Below, piece by piece: positions 27,188 to 34,477 of a stretch of 64,000 nt of DNA; position 1 is the first letter of the stretch; each line of letters begins with the position of its first letter. The DNA is from Aureibaculum sp. 2308TA14-22. GTDB lineage: Bacteria; Bacteroidota; Bacteroidia; Flavobacteriales; Flavobacteriaceae. Where the stretch lies: positions 248,001-312,000 of the forward strand of contig NZ_JBEWXT010000001.1 of NCBI RefSeq assembly GCF_040538665.1. Direction: 5' to 3'. The position numbers and the translations under genes were made by a program. The notes beneath the pieces were generated by a model, which saw nothing but the letters and a program-made list of their open reading frames with translations, was not told where the DNA came from and did not search any database.

Positions 27188-28930
27188 ATGGGTCATTACG
27201 AAGCACCTATTAGAGAGCCAATTATCACGGGAGATAAGACTTACCATGATATTACACTAGACGTAGCCGCTCCAATTGAAGGTAAAGCCAATAAAAGTTG
27301 GTGGATTGCTTTTATCATTGCACTAGTAGCCTTTCTTTGGGGAGTTGGTGCTATTGCTTATACCATTGGTACAGGTATTGGTGTTTGGGGTCTAAACAAT
27401 AGAATTAACTGGGCTTGGGATATTACCAACTTTGTTTGGTGGGTAGGTATCGGTCACGCTGGTACATTAATCTCAGCGGTATTATTACTTTTCCGTCAAA
27501 AATGGAGAATGGGTATTAACCGTTCTGCGGAAGCTATGACCATCTTTGCGGTTTTTCAAGCAGGTTTGTTTCCGTTAATACATATGGGTAGAATCTGGAA
27601 CGGTTTCTATACCTTACCAGTTCCCAATCCATTAGGTTCGTTATGGGTAAACTTTAACTCACCATTATTATGGGATGTATTCGCAATTTCAACATATTTA
27701 TCAGTATCATTAGTATTTTGGTGGACAGGTTTATTGCCTGATTTTGCCATGATTAGAGATAGAGCTACTAAACCTTTCCAAAAGAAAATTTACAGTTTAG
27801 TTAGTTTTGGATGGAGTGGAAAAGCTAAAGATTGGCAACGTTTTGAAGAAGTTTCTTTAGTATTAGCTGGTTTAGCAACACCATTAGTACTTTCAGTACA
27901 TACTATTGTATCGTTTGACTTTGCCACATCAGTAATACCAGGGTGGCACAGTACGGTGTATCCACCTTATTTTGTTGCAGGTGCGGTATTCTCAGGTTTT
28001 GCAATGGTACAGACCTTATTATTGATCATGCGTAAAGTTTGTAATCTTGAAGATTATATTACTAGAGTTCACATAGAAAACATGAACAAGGTAATTTTAG
28101 TTACTGGCGGTATTGTAACCGTTGCCTATCTATCTGAATTGTTTGTAGGATGGTACACAGGTAGTAGCTATGAAGACTTTGTATATTTATCAGTAGGTGC
28201 TGCAACAGGACCGTATTGGTGGGCGTTTTGGTCGTTGATTATCTGTAACTCAATAATTCCTCAATTATTCTGGTTTAAGAAAATAAGAACTAATTATATC
28301 TGGACATTTATCATTGCCATTTTTATCAATATTGGTATGTGGTTTGAGCGTTTTGATATTATTGTTATCAACTTAAGTAGAGGGCATTTACCATCGTCAT
28401 GGACACAGTTCTCACCTACATTTGTTGATATAGGGATCTTTATCGGTACGTTAGGATTTTTCTTTGTTTTATTTTTACTTTATGCAAGGACATTCCCCGT
28501 GATTGCTCAAGCTGAAGTAAAATCCATATTAAAATCATCGGGTAATAATTACAAAAGAGAAAGAGACAATCCAAGTGCTGTTAAAGCTAAGGTTAATAAA
28601 GAACCAATTATAATTAAAGAAAAGATTGTCAAAGAAGAAATTAAGATTGAAAAAACTTCGGATGATGATAAACAATCTAAGACAAACGCTTTATTAGAAA
28701 GTATCGGGACATTTGACGCTGCAACACAAAAAGCTGACAATCTTAAAAAAATAAGTGGTGTTGGTCCAGTAATGGAAAAAACATTAAACCAAATAGGCAT
28801 TTATACGTTTGCACAAGTTGGTAAAATGACAAATAAAGAATATGACTTGTTAGATTCGATCACAGGTTCTTTCCCAGGTAGGGCACAAAGAGATGATTGG
28901 GCAGGACAAGCTAATAAACTTAAATCGTAA
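27188..28930 (+). CDS. actC: ActC: NrfD-type quinol-oxidising membrane subunit with C-terminal helix-hairpin-helix domain
   Basis: A 580-residue protein. Residues 1-455 are the NrfD/PsrC-like membrane core with about ten helices (for example WWIAFIIALVAFLWGVGAI, FVWWVGIGHAGTLISAVLLLF, PLVLSVHTIVSFDFA). It normally oxidises menaquinol. Residues about 455-518 are a charged Lys/Glu linker, and 519-580 are a compact helix-hairpin-helix-like domain beginning LKKISGVGPVMEKTLNQIGI and ending in a short DDWAGQANKL segment. That tail is not part of the usual NrfD core. It is in frame, without a break, and actD starts 2 nt after the stop, so it is not a separate gene. Confidence 0.93.
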   Translation: MGHYEAPIREPIITGDKTYHDITLDVAAPIEGKANKSWWIAFIIALVAFLWGVGAIAYTIGTGIGVWGLNNRINWAWDITNFVWWVGIGHAGTLISAVLLLFRQKWRMGINRSAEAMTIFAVFQAGLFPLIHMGRIWNGFYTLPVPNPLGSLWVNFNSPLLWDVFAISTYLSVSLVFWWTGLLPDFAMIRDRATKPFQKKIYSLVSFGWSGKAKDWQRFEEVSLVLAGLATPLVLSVHTIVSFDFATSVIPGWHSTVYPPYFVAGAVFSGFAMVQTLLLIMRKVCNLEDYITRVHIENMNKVILVTGGIVTVAYLSELFVGWYTGSSYEDFVYLSVGAATGPYWWAFWSLIICNSIIPQLFWFKKIRTNYIWTFIIAIFINIGMWFERFDIIVINLSRGHLPSSWTQFSPTFVDIGIFIGTLGFFFVLFLLYARTFPVIAQAEVKSILKSSGNNYKRERDNPSAVKAKVNKEPIIIKEKIVKEEIKIEKTSDDDKQSKTNALLESIGTFDAATQKADNLKKISGVGPVMEKTLNQIGIYTFAQVGKMTNKEYDLLDSITGSFPGRAQRDDWAGQANKLKS

Positions 28931-28932
28931 TT

Positions 28933-29457
28933 ATGAGTTCTAAAGTAATACATGCATTGTACGATGATGATGATGTGCTTTTAAATGCCGTAAAAGAGGT
29001 AAGAGCTGCACACCATCATATTGAAGAGGTATATACTCCTTTTCCGGTTCACGGTTTAGAGAAAGCAATGGGCATACCACCAACACGTATGGCTATAACT
29101 GCTTTTTTATATGGGATAACTGGTTTGGCTTTTGCAATTTGGTTTTTAAACTATATTATGATAGCAGATTGGCCACAAAACATTGGTGGTAAACCTAGTT
29201 TTAGTTTTTTAGAAAACATGCCTGCATTTGTGCCGGTAATGTTTGAAATGACTGTATTTTTTGCAGCCCACTTAATGGTAATTACCTTTTATATGCGAAG
29301 TAAAATATGGCCGTTTCAAACAGCGGACAATCCTGACCCTAGAACAACGGATGATAAGTTCCTTATGGAAGTTGCGGTTAACGATAACGAAGATGCAGTG
29401 ATTGCCTTATTAGAAAAAACAGGTGCTGAAGAAATTTCAGTGAAAGAAAAACATTAA
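28933..29457 (+). CDS. actD: ActD: DUF3341 membrane subunit of alternative complex III
   Basis: A 174-residue protein with two membrane helices (MAITAFLYGITGLAFAIWFL and PVMFEMTVFFAAHLMVITF) between soluble ends. Family signals are IHALYDDDDVLLNAVKEVRAAHHHIEEVYTPFPVHGLEKAMG and the C-terminal sensing-like part VAVNDNEDAVIALLEKTGAEEI. ActD is a small subunit that packs beside ActC; no cofactor is expected. It starts 2 nt after actC and ends 6 nt before actE, consistent with one operon. Confidence 0.93.
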   Translation: MSSKVIHALYDDDDVLLNAVKEVRAAHHHIEEVYTPFPVHGLEKAMGIPPTRMAITAFLYGITGLAFAIWFLNYIMIADWPQNIGGKPSFSFLENMPAFVPVMFEMTVFFAAHLMVITFYMRSKIWPFQTADNPDPRTTDDKFLMEVAVNDNEDAVIALLEKTGAEEISVKEKH

Positions 29458-29463
29458 ATAATA

Positions 29464-30060
29464 ATGATGAAAAGTTTTATCAAATATACTTCAATAGTAG
29501 CATTAGTAGTACTGATGGTATCTTGTGCTGGTGATAGCCAAAGAACTAGAGAAGTGCAATACATGGGTGATACCGATATGTACGATGCCGTACCTTACGA
29601 AACGTATTCTACCAATCCAGTTTTTAAAGATGGAATTTCTGCTCAACTACCTGTAGAAGGTACTATTGCTAGAGGGAAAACCACTTATGATGTTCCAAAT
29701 TCAGAAGTTGGATATGCTTACGCTAGAGATTCTGTACGTTCACCGTTATGGGAAAAAGCACCAACGGATTCTATTGCCAAAATATCCCAAAAGAATATGG
29801 ATCAAGGTAAGTATTTATATGGTATTTATTGTGCTTCTTGCCATGGTAACACAGGCGATGGTCAAGGTGTTTTGGTTCAAAACGAGAAATTTCTTGGGGT
29901 TCCTAATTATAAAGACAGAGTAATTACAGAAGGTAGTACTTACCATGTAATTATGTATGGTAGAGGTATAATGGGATCGCATTCGTCTCAATTAAATGAT
30001 TTAGAACGTTGGCAAGTTACCGCATATGTTCAGAAATTAAGAAATGATTTGTTAAAATAA
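29464..30060 (+). CDS. actE: ActE: monohaem cytochrome c lipoprotein of alternative complex III
   Basis: A 198-residue lipoprotein with the lipobox VLMVSC near residue 20 and one haem site, CASCH at 123-127, followed by GNTGDGQG and the distal-ligand region YGRGIMGSHSSQL. ActE is the monohaem cytochrome of the complex and probably hands electrons to the oxidase. Two consecutive ATGs (29464 and 29467) make the start ambiguous by one codon. The gap to actD is 6 nt and to actF 27 nt. Confidence 0.93.
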   Translation: MMKSFIKYTSIVALVVLMVSCAGDSQRTREVQYMGDTDMYDAVPYETYSTNPVFKDGISAQLPVEGTIARGKTTYDVPNSEVGYAYARDSVRSPLWEKAPTDSIAKISQKNMDQGKYLYGIYCASCHGNTGDGQGVLVQNEKFLGVPNYKDRVITEGSTYHVIMYGRGIMGSHSSQLNDLERWQVTAYVQKLRNDLLK

Positions 30061-30087
30061 TATTGATTTAGCAAGAATTAAAAAGAT

Positions 30088-31449
30088 ATGTACACAGTTT
30101 CAAGTAGATTAAAAACCTTCACATTTGCACTAATGATTATTGGTGCATTAGGTATAGGGTATGGCTTTTTAACAGGTCCAAAAACGGTTGACGACGTAAA
30201 AGAAATGTTGCACAACGCTGATGATTCTCATGGAGTATCAGCAGATGAACATACAACCGCAGATACTCATGCCATCGAAGGAGCGAAAGATGCAGAACAC
30301 GGCAATGATAACGCCCATGGTGATGAGAATGCACATTATGAACATGTTTTAGACCAAGCTAAAAACAGACCTTGGACAGCTATTTATGTGCCTATGATAT
30401 TCTTTTTATTAATCAGTGTTTGTGCATTGGTATATTATGCCATTCAAAGAGCGGCAAGTGCAGGTTGGTCACCAGTGTTGTTTAGGGTTATGGAAGGAGT
30501 AACAGGTTATATAGGCATTGGCTCTTTAATTGTTTTGGCATTTTTAGTGATGTCTGCAATGCATTGGAATCATATGTTTGCATGGATGTTTGTAACTTCA
30601 GATCCTTCTGCAGAAAACTATGATTTTGCTATGGAAACCAAAGAATGGTGGTTAAATGTACCATGGTTTTTAATTCGAGCAGTTATTTATGTTTTAATTT
30701 GGGTTGGGTTTAGGCATTTTATCCTAAAAAGCTCTAGAATGCTAAATGAAACAGGAGATATTAAATATTTTAACAAGAGTTTTAACTTGTCTGTTGTCTT
30801 TTTGGTTGTCTTTTTAGTCTCAGAATTGTTTATGGCTTTTGACTGGTTAATGTCAATTGACCATCACTGGTTTAGTCAATTATATTCATTCTATGTTTTT
30901 GCTAGTATGTTTGTTTCGGCTATAACCGTAATAGCATTGGTTACTATTTATTTAAGATCTAGAGGTCATTTGCCTCAGGTTAATGATAGCCATGTTCATG
31001 ATCTAGCTAAATACATGTTTGCCTTTAGTATTTTCTGGACATACCTTTGGTATGCTCAATTTATGCTACAGTGGTATGCTAACATTCCTGAAGAGGCAAC
31101 GTATTTTTATCCGAGGTTAATCGGTGAGTATCAACCACTATTTATCGGAATGGTAATTATGAATTTTGCATTCCCAATCTTGGTATTGATGAACAGCGAC
31201 TATAAGAGAATTCCTTGGTTTGTAGTTCTGGCCGGAATCATAATTTTAGCAGGCCATTATTTAGATGTATTTGTAATGGTTAATCCTGGTACCGTAGGTA
31301 GTCATTGGCATTTTGGTATCCCTGAAATAGGAGCATTATTGTTCTTTACAGGCTTATTTATTTTTGTAGTGTTCAATTCGCTTACAAAAGCACCGTTGCA
31401 TCCGAAAGAGAATCCGTTTATTAAAGAAAGTGAAGTTTTCCATTATTAA
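30088..31449 (+). CDS. actF: ActF: NrfD-like membrane subunit of alternative complex III
   Basis: A 453-residue polytopic protein with about ten membrane helices (LMIIGALGIGYGFLTGP first, GALLFFTGLFIFVVFNSL last), homologous in fold to ActC. Typical motifs are SAMHWNHMFAWMFV, FDWLMSIDHHWFSQLYSFYVFAS, WTYLWYAQFMLQWYANIPEE and HYLDVFVMVNPG. Between helices 1 and 2 is an acidic, His-rich loop (about 42-85, eight histidines) that could bind metal; this is inference. It is followed by coxB after 18 nt. Confidence 0.94.
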   Translation: MYTVSSRLKTFTFALMIIGALGIGYGFLTGPKTVDDVKEMLHNADDSHGVSADEHTTADTHAIEGAKDAEHGNDNAHGDENAHYEHVLDQAKNRPWTAIYVPMIFFLLISVCALVYYAIQRAASAGWSPVLFRVMEGVTGYIGIGSLIVLAFLVMSAMHWNHMFAWMFVTSDPSAENYDFAMETKEWWLNVPWFLIRAVIYVLIWVGFRHFILKSSRMLNETGDIKYFNKSFNLSVVFLVVFLVSELFMAFDWLMSIDHHWFSQLYSFYVFASMFVSAITVIALVTIYLRSRGHLPQVNDSHVHDLAKYMFAFSIFWTYLWYAQFMLQWYANIPEEATYFYPRLIGEYQPLFIGMVIMNFAFPILVLMNSDYKRIPWFVVLAGIIILAGHYLDVFVMVNPGTVGSHWHFGIPEIGALLFFTGLFIFVVFNSLTKAPLHPKENPFIKESEVFHY

Positions 31450-31467
31450 AAATATCAATCGTAACAG

Positions 31468-32514
31468 ATGAAGGCATTATTTTATATTATCATTTTTGTA
31501 GTTTTAATTGTTGCTTGTTGGCAATTTGTAAAATTATTAGGTTTAACAAAAGTTGATAATCAAACCGCTACAGAAAAAGAAAATAACATTAACGGATGGT
31601 TAATGCTTGGTCTTATGGCCTTTATTTACGGATTAATGATCTATACTTTGGTTCAAGGTAGAATAGTCTTATTACCTGAGCAGTCGGCTTCTGAAGAAGG
31701 ATACCATATAGATGTATTGTTTAAATGGACAATGGGATTGATTTTGGTGGTACAGTTTATAATGCAATTAATATTATTCTATTTTTCATTTAAATATAGA
31801 GGTATTAATAATAGAAAAGCCTTTTTCTTTGCTGATAGCCATAAATTAGAAACGATTTGGACCGTAATACCTGCTATTGTTCTTGCTGGATTTATAATTT
31901 ACGGTATTTGGACATGGAATAATGTAATGGATTCTTCAGACGCAGAAAATCCGATATTTATCGAACTTTACGGAAAGCAATTTTCTTGGGATGCACGATA
32001 CGCTGGACAAGACAATCAGCTAGGTGCTGCCAATGTTCGTTTTATAGAAGGAACAAATACTATGGGTGTTGACATGACCGATAAAAATGCTGCCGATGAT
32101 ATTCCTTTAGTAGTTAATGAAGGTAAATTTGTCAAAGAACTTCATATTCCAAAAGGAAGAAAAGTAATTTTTAAGATTCGTTCTCAAGATGTATTACATT
32201 CGGTATATATGCCTCATTTTAGGGCACAAATGAACGCCGTTCCTGGCATGGTAACTGAAATTGCTTTTACGCCAACGATTACTACTGCTGAAATGCGTTT
32301 AAATGAAGACACTAAGGCAAAGTTTGATGCCATTAATAAACTTAGAGAAGAGAAAGGAGAGGAAGCCGTAGAATTTGATTATCTAATTTTATGTAATAAA
32401 ATATGTGGTTCTTCACATTACAATATGCAATTAAAGGTTGTAGTTGACGAAGAAGCTGACTTTAATAAATGGTTAGCAACTCAAAAAACTTTTGCTCAAC
32501 TGAATACTAAATAA
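31468..32514 (+). CDS. coxB: Cytochrome c oxidase subunit II (CuA subunit)
   Basis: A 348-residue subunit II. Membrane helices occur near 5-25, 45-65, 90-112 and 130-148, more than the usual two. The cupredoxin domain follows, with the aromatic patch YGKQFSWDARYAG and CuA ligands in DVLHSVYMPHF and CNKICGSSHYNM (two Cys, His, Met, all present). It accepts electrons from cytochrome c or directly from ActA/ActE. No fused haem c domain is present. It sits between actF and coxA in one operon. Confidence 0.95.
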   Translation: MKALFYIIIFVVLIVACWQFVKLLGLTKVDNQTATEKENNINGWLMLGLMAFIYGLMIYTLVQGRIVLLPEQSASEEGYHIDVLFKWTMGLILVVQFIMQLILFYFSFKYRGINNRKAFFFADSHKLETIWTVIPAIVLAGFIIYGIWTWNNVMDSSDAENPIFIELYGKQFSWDARYAGQDNQLGAANVRFIEGTNTMGVDMTDKNAADDIPLVVNEGKFVKELHIPKGRKVIFKIRSQDVLHSVYMPHFRAQMNAVPGMVTEIAFTPTITTAEMRLNEDTKAKFDAINKLREEKGEEAVEFDYLILCNKICGSSHYNMQLKVVVDEEADFNKWLATQKTFAQLNTK

Positions 32515-32537
32515 TAAAAAAATAAATATTTTATAAT

Positions 32538-34307
32538 ATGTCAGATCATCATCATAAAGAAACTTTTGTAACAAAGTACATCTTTAGTCAAGATCATAAA
32601 ATGATTTCTAAGCAATACCTTATTACAGGTATTGTTATGGGTTGTATAGGCGTGTTTATGTCTATGTTATTTCGTTTGCAATTAGCTTATCCTGAACAAT
32701 CTTTTAGTATTATAGAAGCATTTTTAGGTAGAGCTGGCGAAGGTGGTGTTATGACGCCAGATATGTACCTGTCTTTAGTTACCATACATGGTACCATCAT
32801 GGTATTTTTTGTATTAACGGCGGCCTTAAGTGGTACATTCAGTAACTTATTAATTCCGTTTCAGATTGGTGCAAGAGATATGGCATCTCCATTCTTAAAT
32901 ATGTTATCGTATTGGTTGTTCTTTATATCCAGTGTAATTATGGTAATTTCATTATTTGTTGAAACTGGACCAGCCAATGCTGGATGGACAATCTATCCAC
33001 CATTAAGTGCCTTGCCTCAAGCCATTTCTGGTTCTGGTTTAGGTATGACCTTATGGTTAGTATCTATGGCAATTTTTATTGCTTCATCATTAATGGGAGC
33101 CTTAAATTACATTGTTACGGTATTAAATTTAAGAACAATCGGAATGAAAATGACAAGGTTACCATTAACCATTTGGGCATTTTTTGTTACCGCTATTATA
33201 GGTGTAGTTTCTTTCCCAGTATTATTGTCCGCAGCTTTGTTGTTAATTATGGATAGAAGTTTTGGAACTTCATTCTTTTTATCAGACATTTATATAGCAG
33301 GTGAAGTATTACACTATAAAGGAGGTTCACCAGTACTCTTTGAACACTTATTTTGGTTTTTAGGCCACCCGGAAGTATATATAGTTATTTTACCTGCAAT
33401 GGGTATTGTTTCTGAAGTATTGGCAACAAATTCTCGAAAACCAATATTTGGATATAGAGCGATGATTATTTCAATTATTGCCATTGCGTTTTTATCAACC
33501 ATAGTTTGGGGTCACCACATGTTCGTTACAGGTATGAATCCTTTCTTAGGTTCTGTATTTACATTTACAACATTATTAATAGCAATACCATCAGCGGTAA
33601 AAGCATTTAACTGGACAACCACGATATGGAAAGGTAATCTACAGATGAACCCTGCCATGTTATATTCTATTGGTTTTGTTTCTACCTTTATTACAGGTGG
33701 TTTAACAGGATTGATTTTGGGAGATAGTGCTATTGATATTAATGTCCATGATACTTATTTTGTAGTAGCTCACTTCCACTTGGTAATGGGTGTTTCTGCT
33801 ATTTTTGGGATGTTCGCTGGTGTATATCATTGGTTTCCGAAAATGTACGGTAGAATGATGAATAAAGATTTAGGGTATCTTCATTTTTGGATAACGGCAA
33901 TTTCTGCATACGGTGTTTTCTTTCCAATGCATTTTGTAGGGTTGGCAGGATTACCAAGACGTTACTATAACAATACAGCATTCCCAATTTTTGATGATTT
34001 GTTGCACATTAATAAAGTAATGACCATTTTTGCCATCATTGGCGGGTTGGCTCAAATTATATTTTTGGCAAACTTCTTCTTTAGTATTTATAAAGGAAAA
34101 AGAGCACCTAAAAATCCTTGGAGAGCCACTACTTTAGAGTGGACTACTCAAGTTGAGCATATTCATGGTAACTGGCCTGGAGAAATTCCAGCAGTGCACC
34201 GTTGGCCTTATGATTATAGTAAGCTAGATGAAAATGGAGAACTATGGGACGGACAAGATTTTACCTTACAAACGGTTCCAATACGTGATGGAGAAGAGGA
34301 GTTTTAG
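32538..34307 (+). CDS. coxA: Cytochrome c oxidase subunit I
   Basis: A 589-residue haem-copper oxidase subunit I of the A1 type. Ligand motifs are present: HGTIMVFFVLTAALSGTF (low-spin haem His), GHPEVYIVILPAMG (CuB His, cross-linked Tyr and the D-channel Glu), WGHHMFVTGM (CuB His pair) and HDTYFVVAHFHLVMG (high-spin and low-spin haem His). A histidine-containing start (MSDHHHKET) precedes the first helix. It is the last gene of the act-cox operon; subunits III and IV are not downstream. A strong terminator follows. Confidence 0.97.
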   Translation: MSDHHHKETFVTKYIFSQDHKMISKQYLITGIVMGCIGVFMSMLFRLQLAYPEQSFSIIEAFLGRAGEGGVMTPDMYLSLVTIHGTIMVFFVLTAALSGTFSNLLIPFQIGARDMASPFLNMLSYWLFFISSVIMVISLFVETGPANAGWTIYPPLSALPQAISGSGLGMTLWLVSMAIFIASSLMGALNYIVTVLNLRTIGMKMTRLPLTIWAFFVTAIIGVVSFPVLLSAALLLIMDRSFGTSFFLSDIYIAGEVLHYKGGSPVLFEHLFWFLGHPEVYIVILPAMGIVSEVLATNSRKPIFGYRAMIISIIAIAFLSTIVWGHHMFVTGMNPFLGSVFTFTTLLIAIPSAVKAFNWTTTIWKGNLQMNPAMLYSIGFVSTFITGGLTGLILGDSAIDINVHDTYFVVAHFHLVMGVSAIFGMFAGVYHWFPKMYGRMMNKDLGYLHFWITAISAYGVFFPMHFVGLAGLPRRYYNNTAFPIFDDLLHINKVMTIFAIIGGLAQIIFLANFFFSIYKGKRAPKNPWRATTLEWTTQVEHIHGNWPGEIPAVHRWPYDYSKLDENGELWDGQDFTLQTVPIRDGEEEF

Positions 34308-34311
34308 CAGA

Positions 34312-34349
34312 AAAGCCTCACCTCAACCCCTCTCCGAAGGAAAGGGGCT
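34312..34349. repeat. Intergenic imperfect palindrome, probable dispersed repeat
   Basis: CCTCAACCCCTCTCCGAAGG then AAAGGGGC: nine-base arms CCCCTCTCC and GGAAAGGGG pair with one mismatch. The sequence resembles a common short repeat in Bacteroidota intergenic DNA (from recollection). It begins a few nucleotides after the coxA stop. Confidence 0.5.
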
Positions 34350-34370
34350 ATTTATAGCGAAAAAAAATAG

Positions 34371-34404
34371 AAAAACCTCCCAAATTTTATTTGGGAGGTT
34401 TTTT
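34371..34404 (+). terminator. Terminator of the act-cox operon
   Basis: Inverted repeat AACCTCCCAAA / TTTGGGAGGTT with a 5-nt loop, flanked by an A run before and a T run after, about 65 nt past the coxA stop. It could work in both directions. Confidence 0.9.
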
Positions 34405-34410
34405 CTGTAA

Positions 34411-34436
34411 TACTGCCAACTGCTACTGCCAACTGA
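34411..34436. repeat. 13-bp tandem duplication
   Basis: TACTGCCAACTGC followed directly by TACTGCCAACTGA, one mismatch at the last base. It lies between the act-cox terminator and the next promoter. Function unknown; it is likely a simple-sequence expansion. Confidence 0.8.
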
Positions 34437-34451
34437 ACACTTCTTTTTCCT

Positions 34452-34459
34452 TATATTTG
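34452..34459 (+). promoter_or_regulatory. Probable -7 element for the penicillin-acylase-family gene
   Basis: TATATTTG matches TAnnTTTG exactly, 18 nt before the ATG at 34478. A -33 TTG is not clear because the upstream DNA is the tandem repeat. Confidence 0.45.
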
Positions 34460-34477
34460 AGAAAACATCCAACTTAA

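Noticed and set aside
34228-34410. 60-residue open frame on the plus strand at the end of coxA
   Set aside because: It overlaps the coxA 3' end, then the palindrome and the terminator; it is a chance frame.
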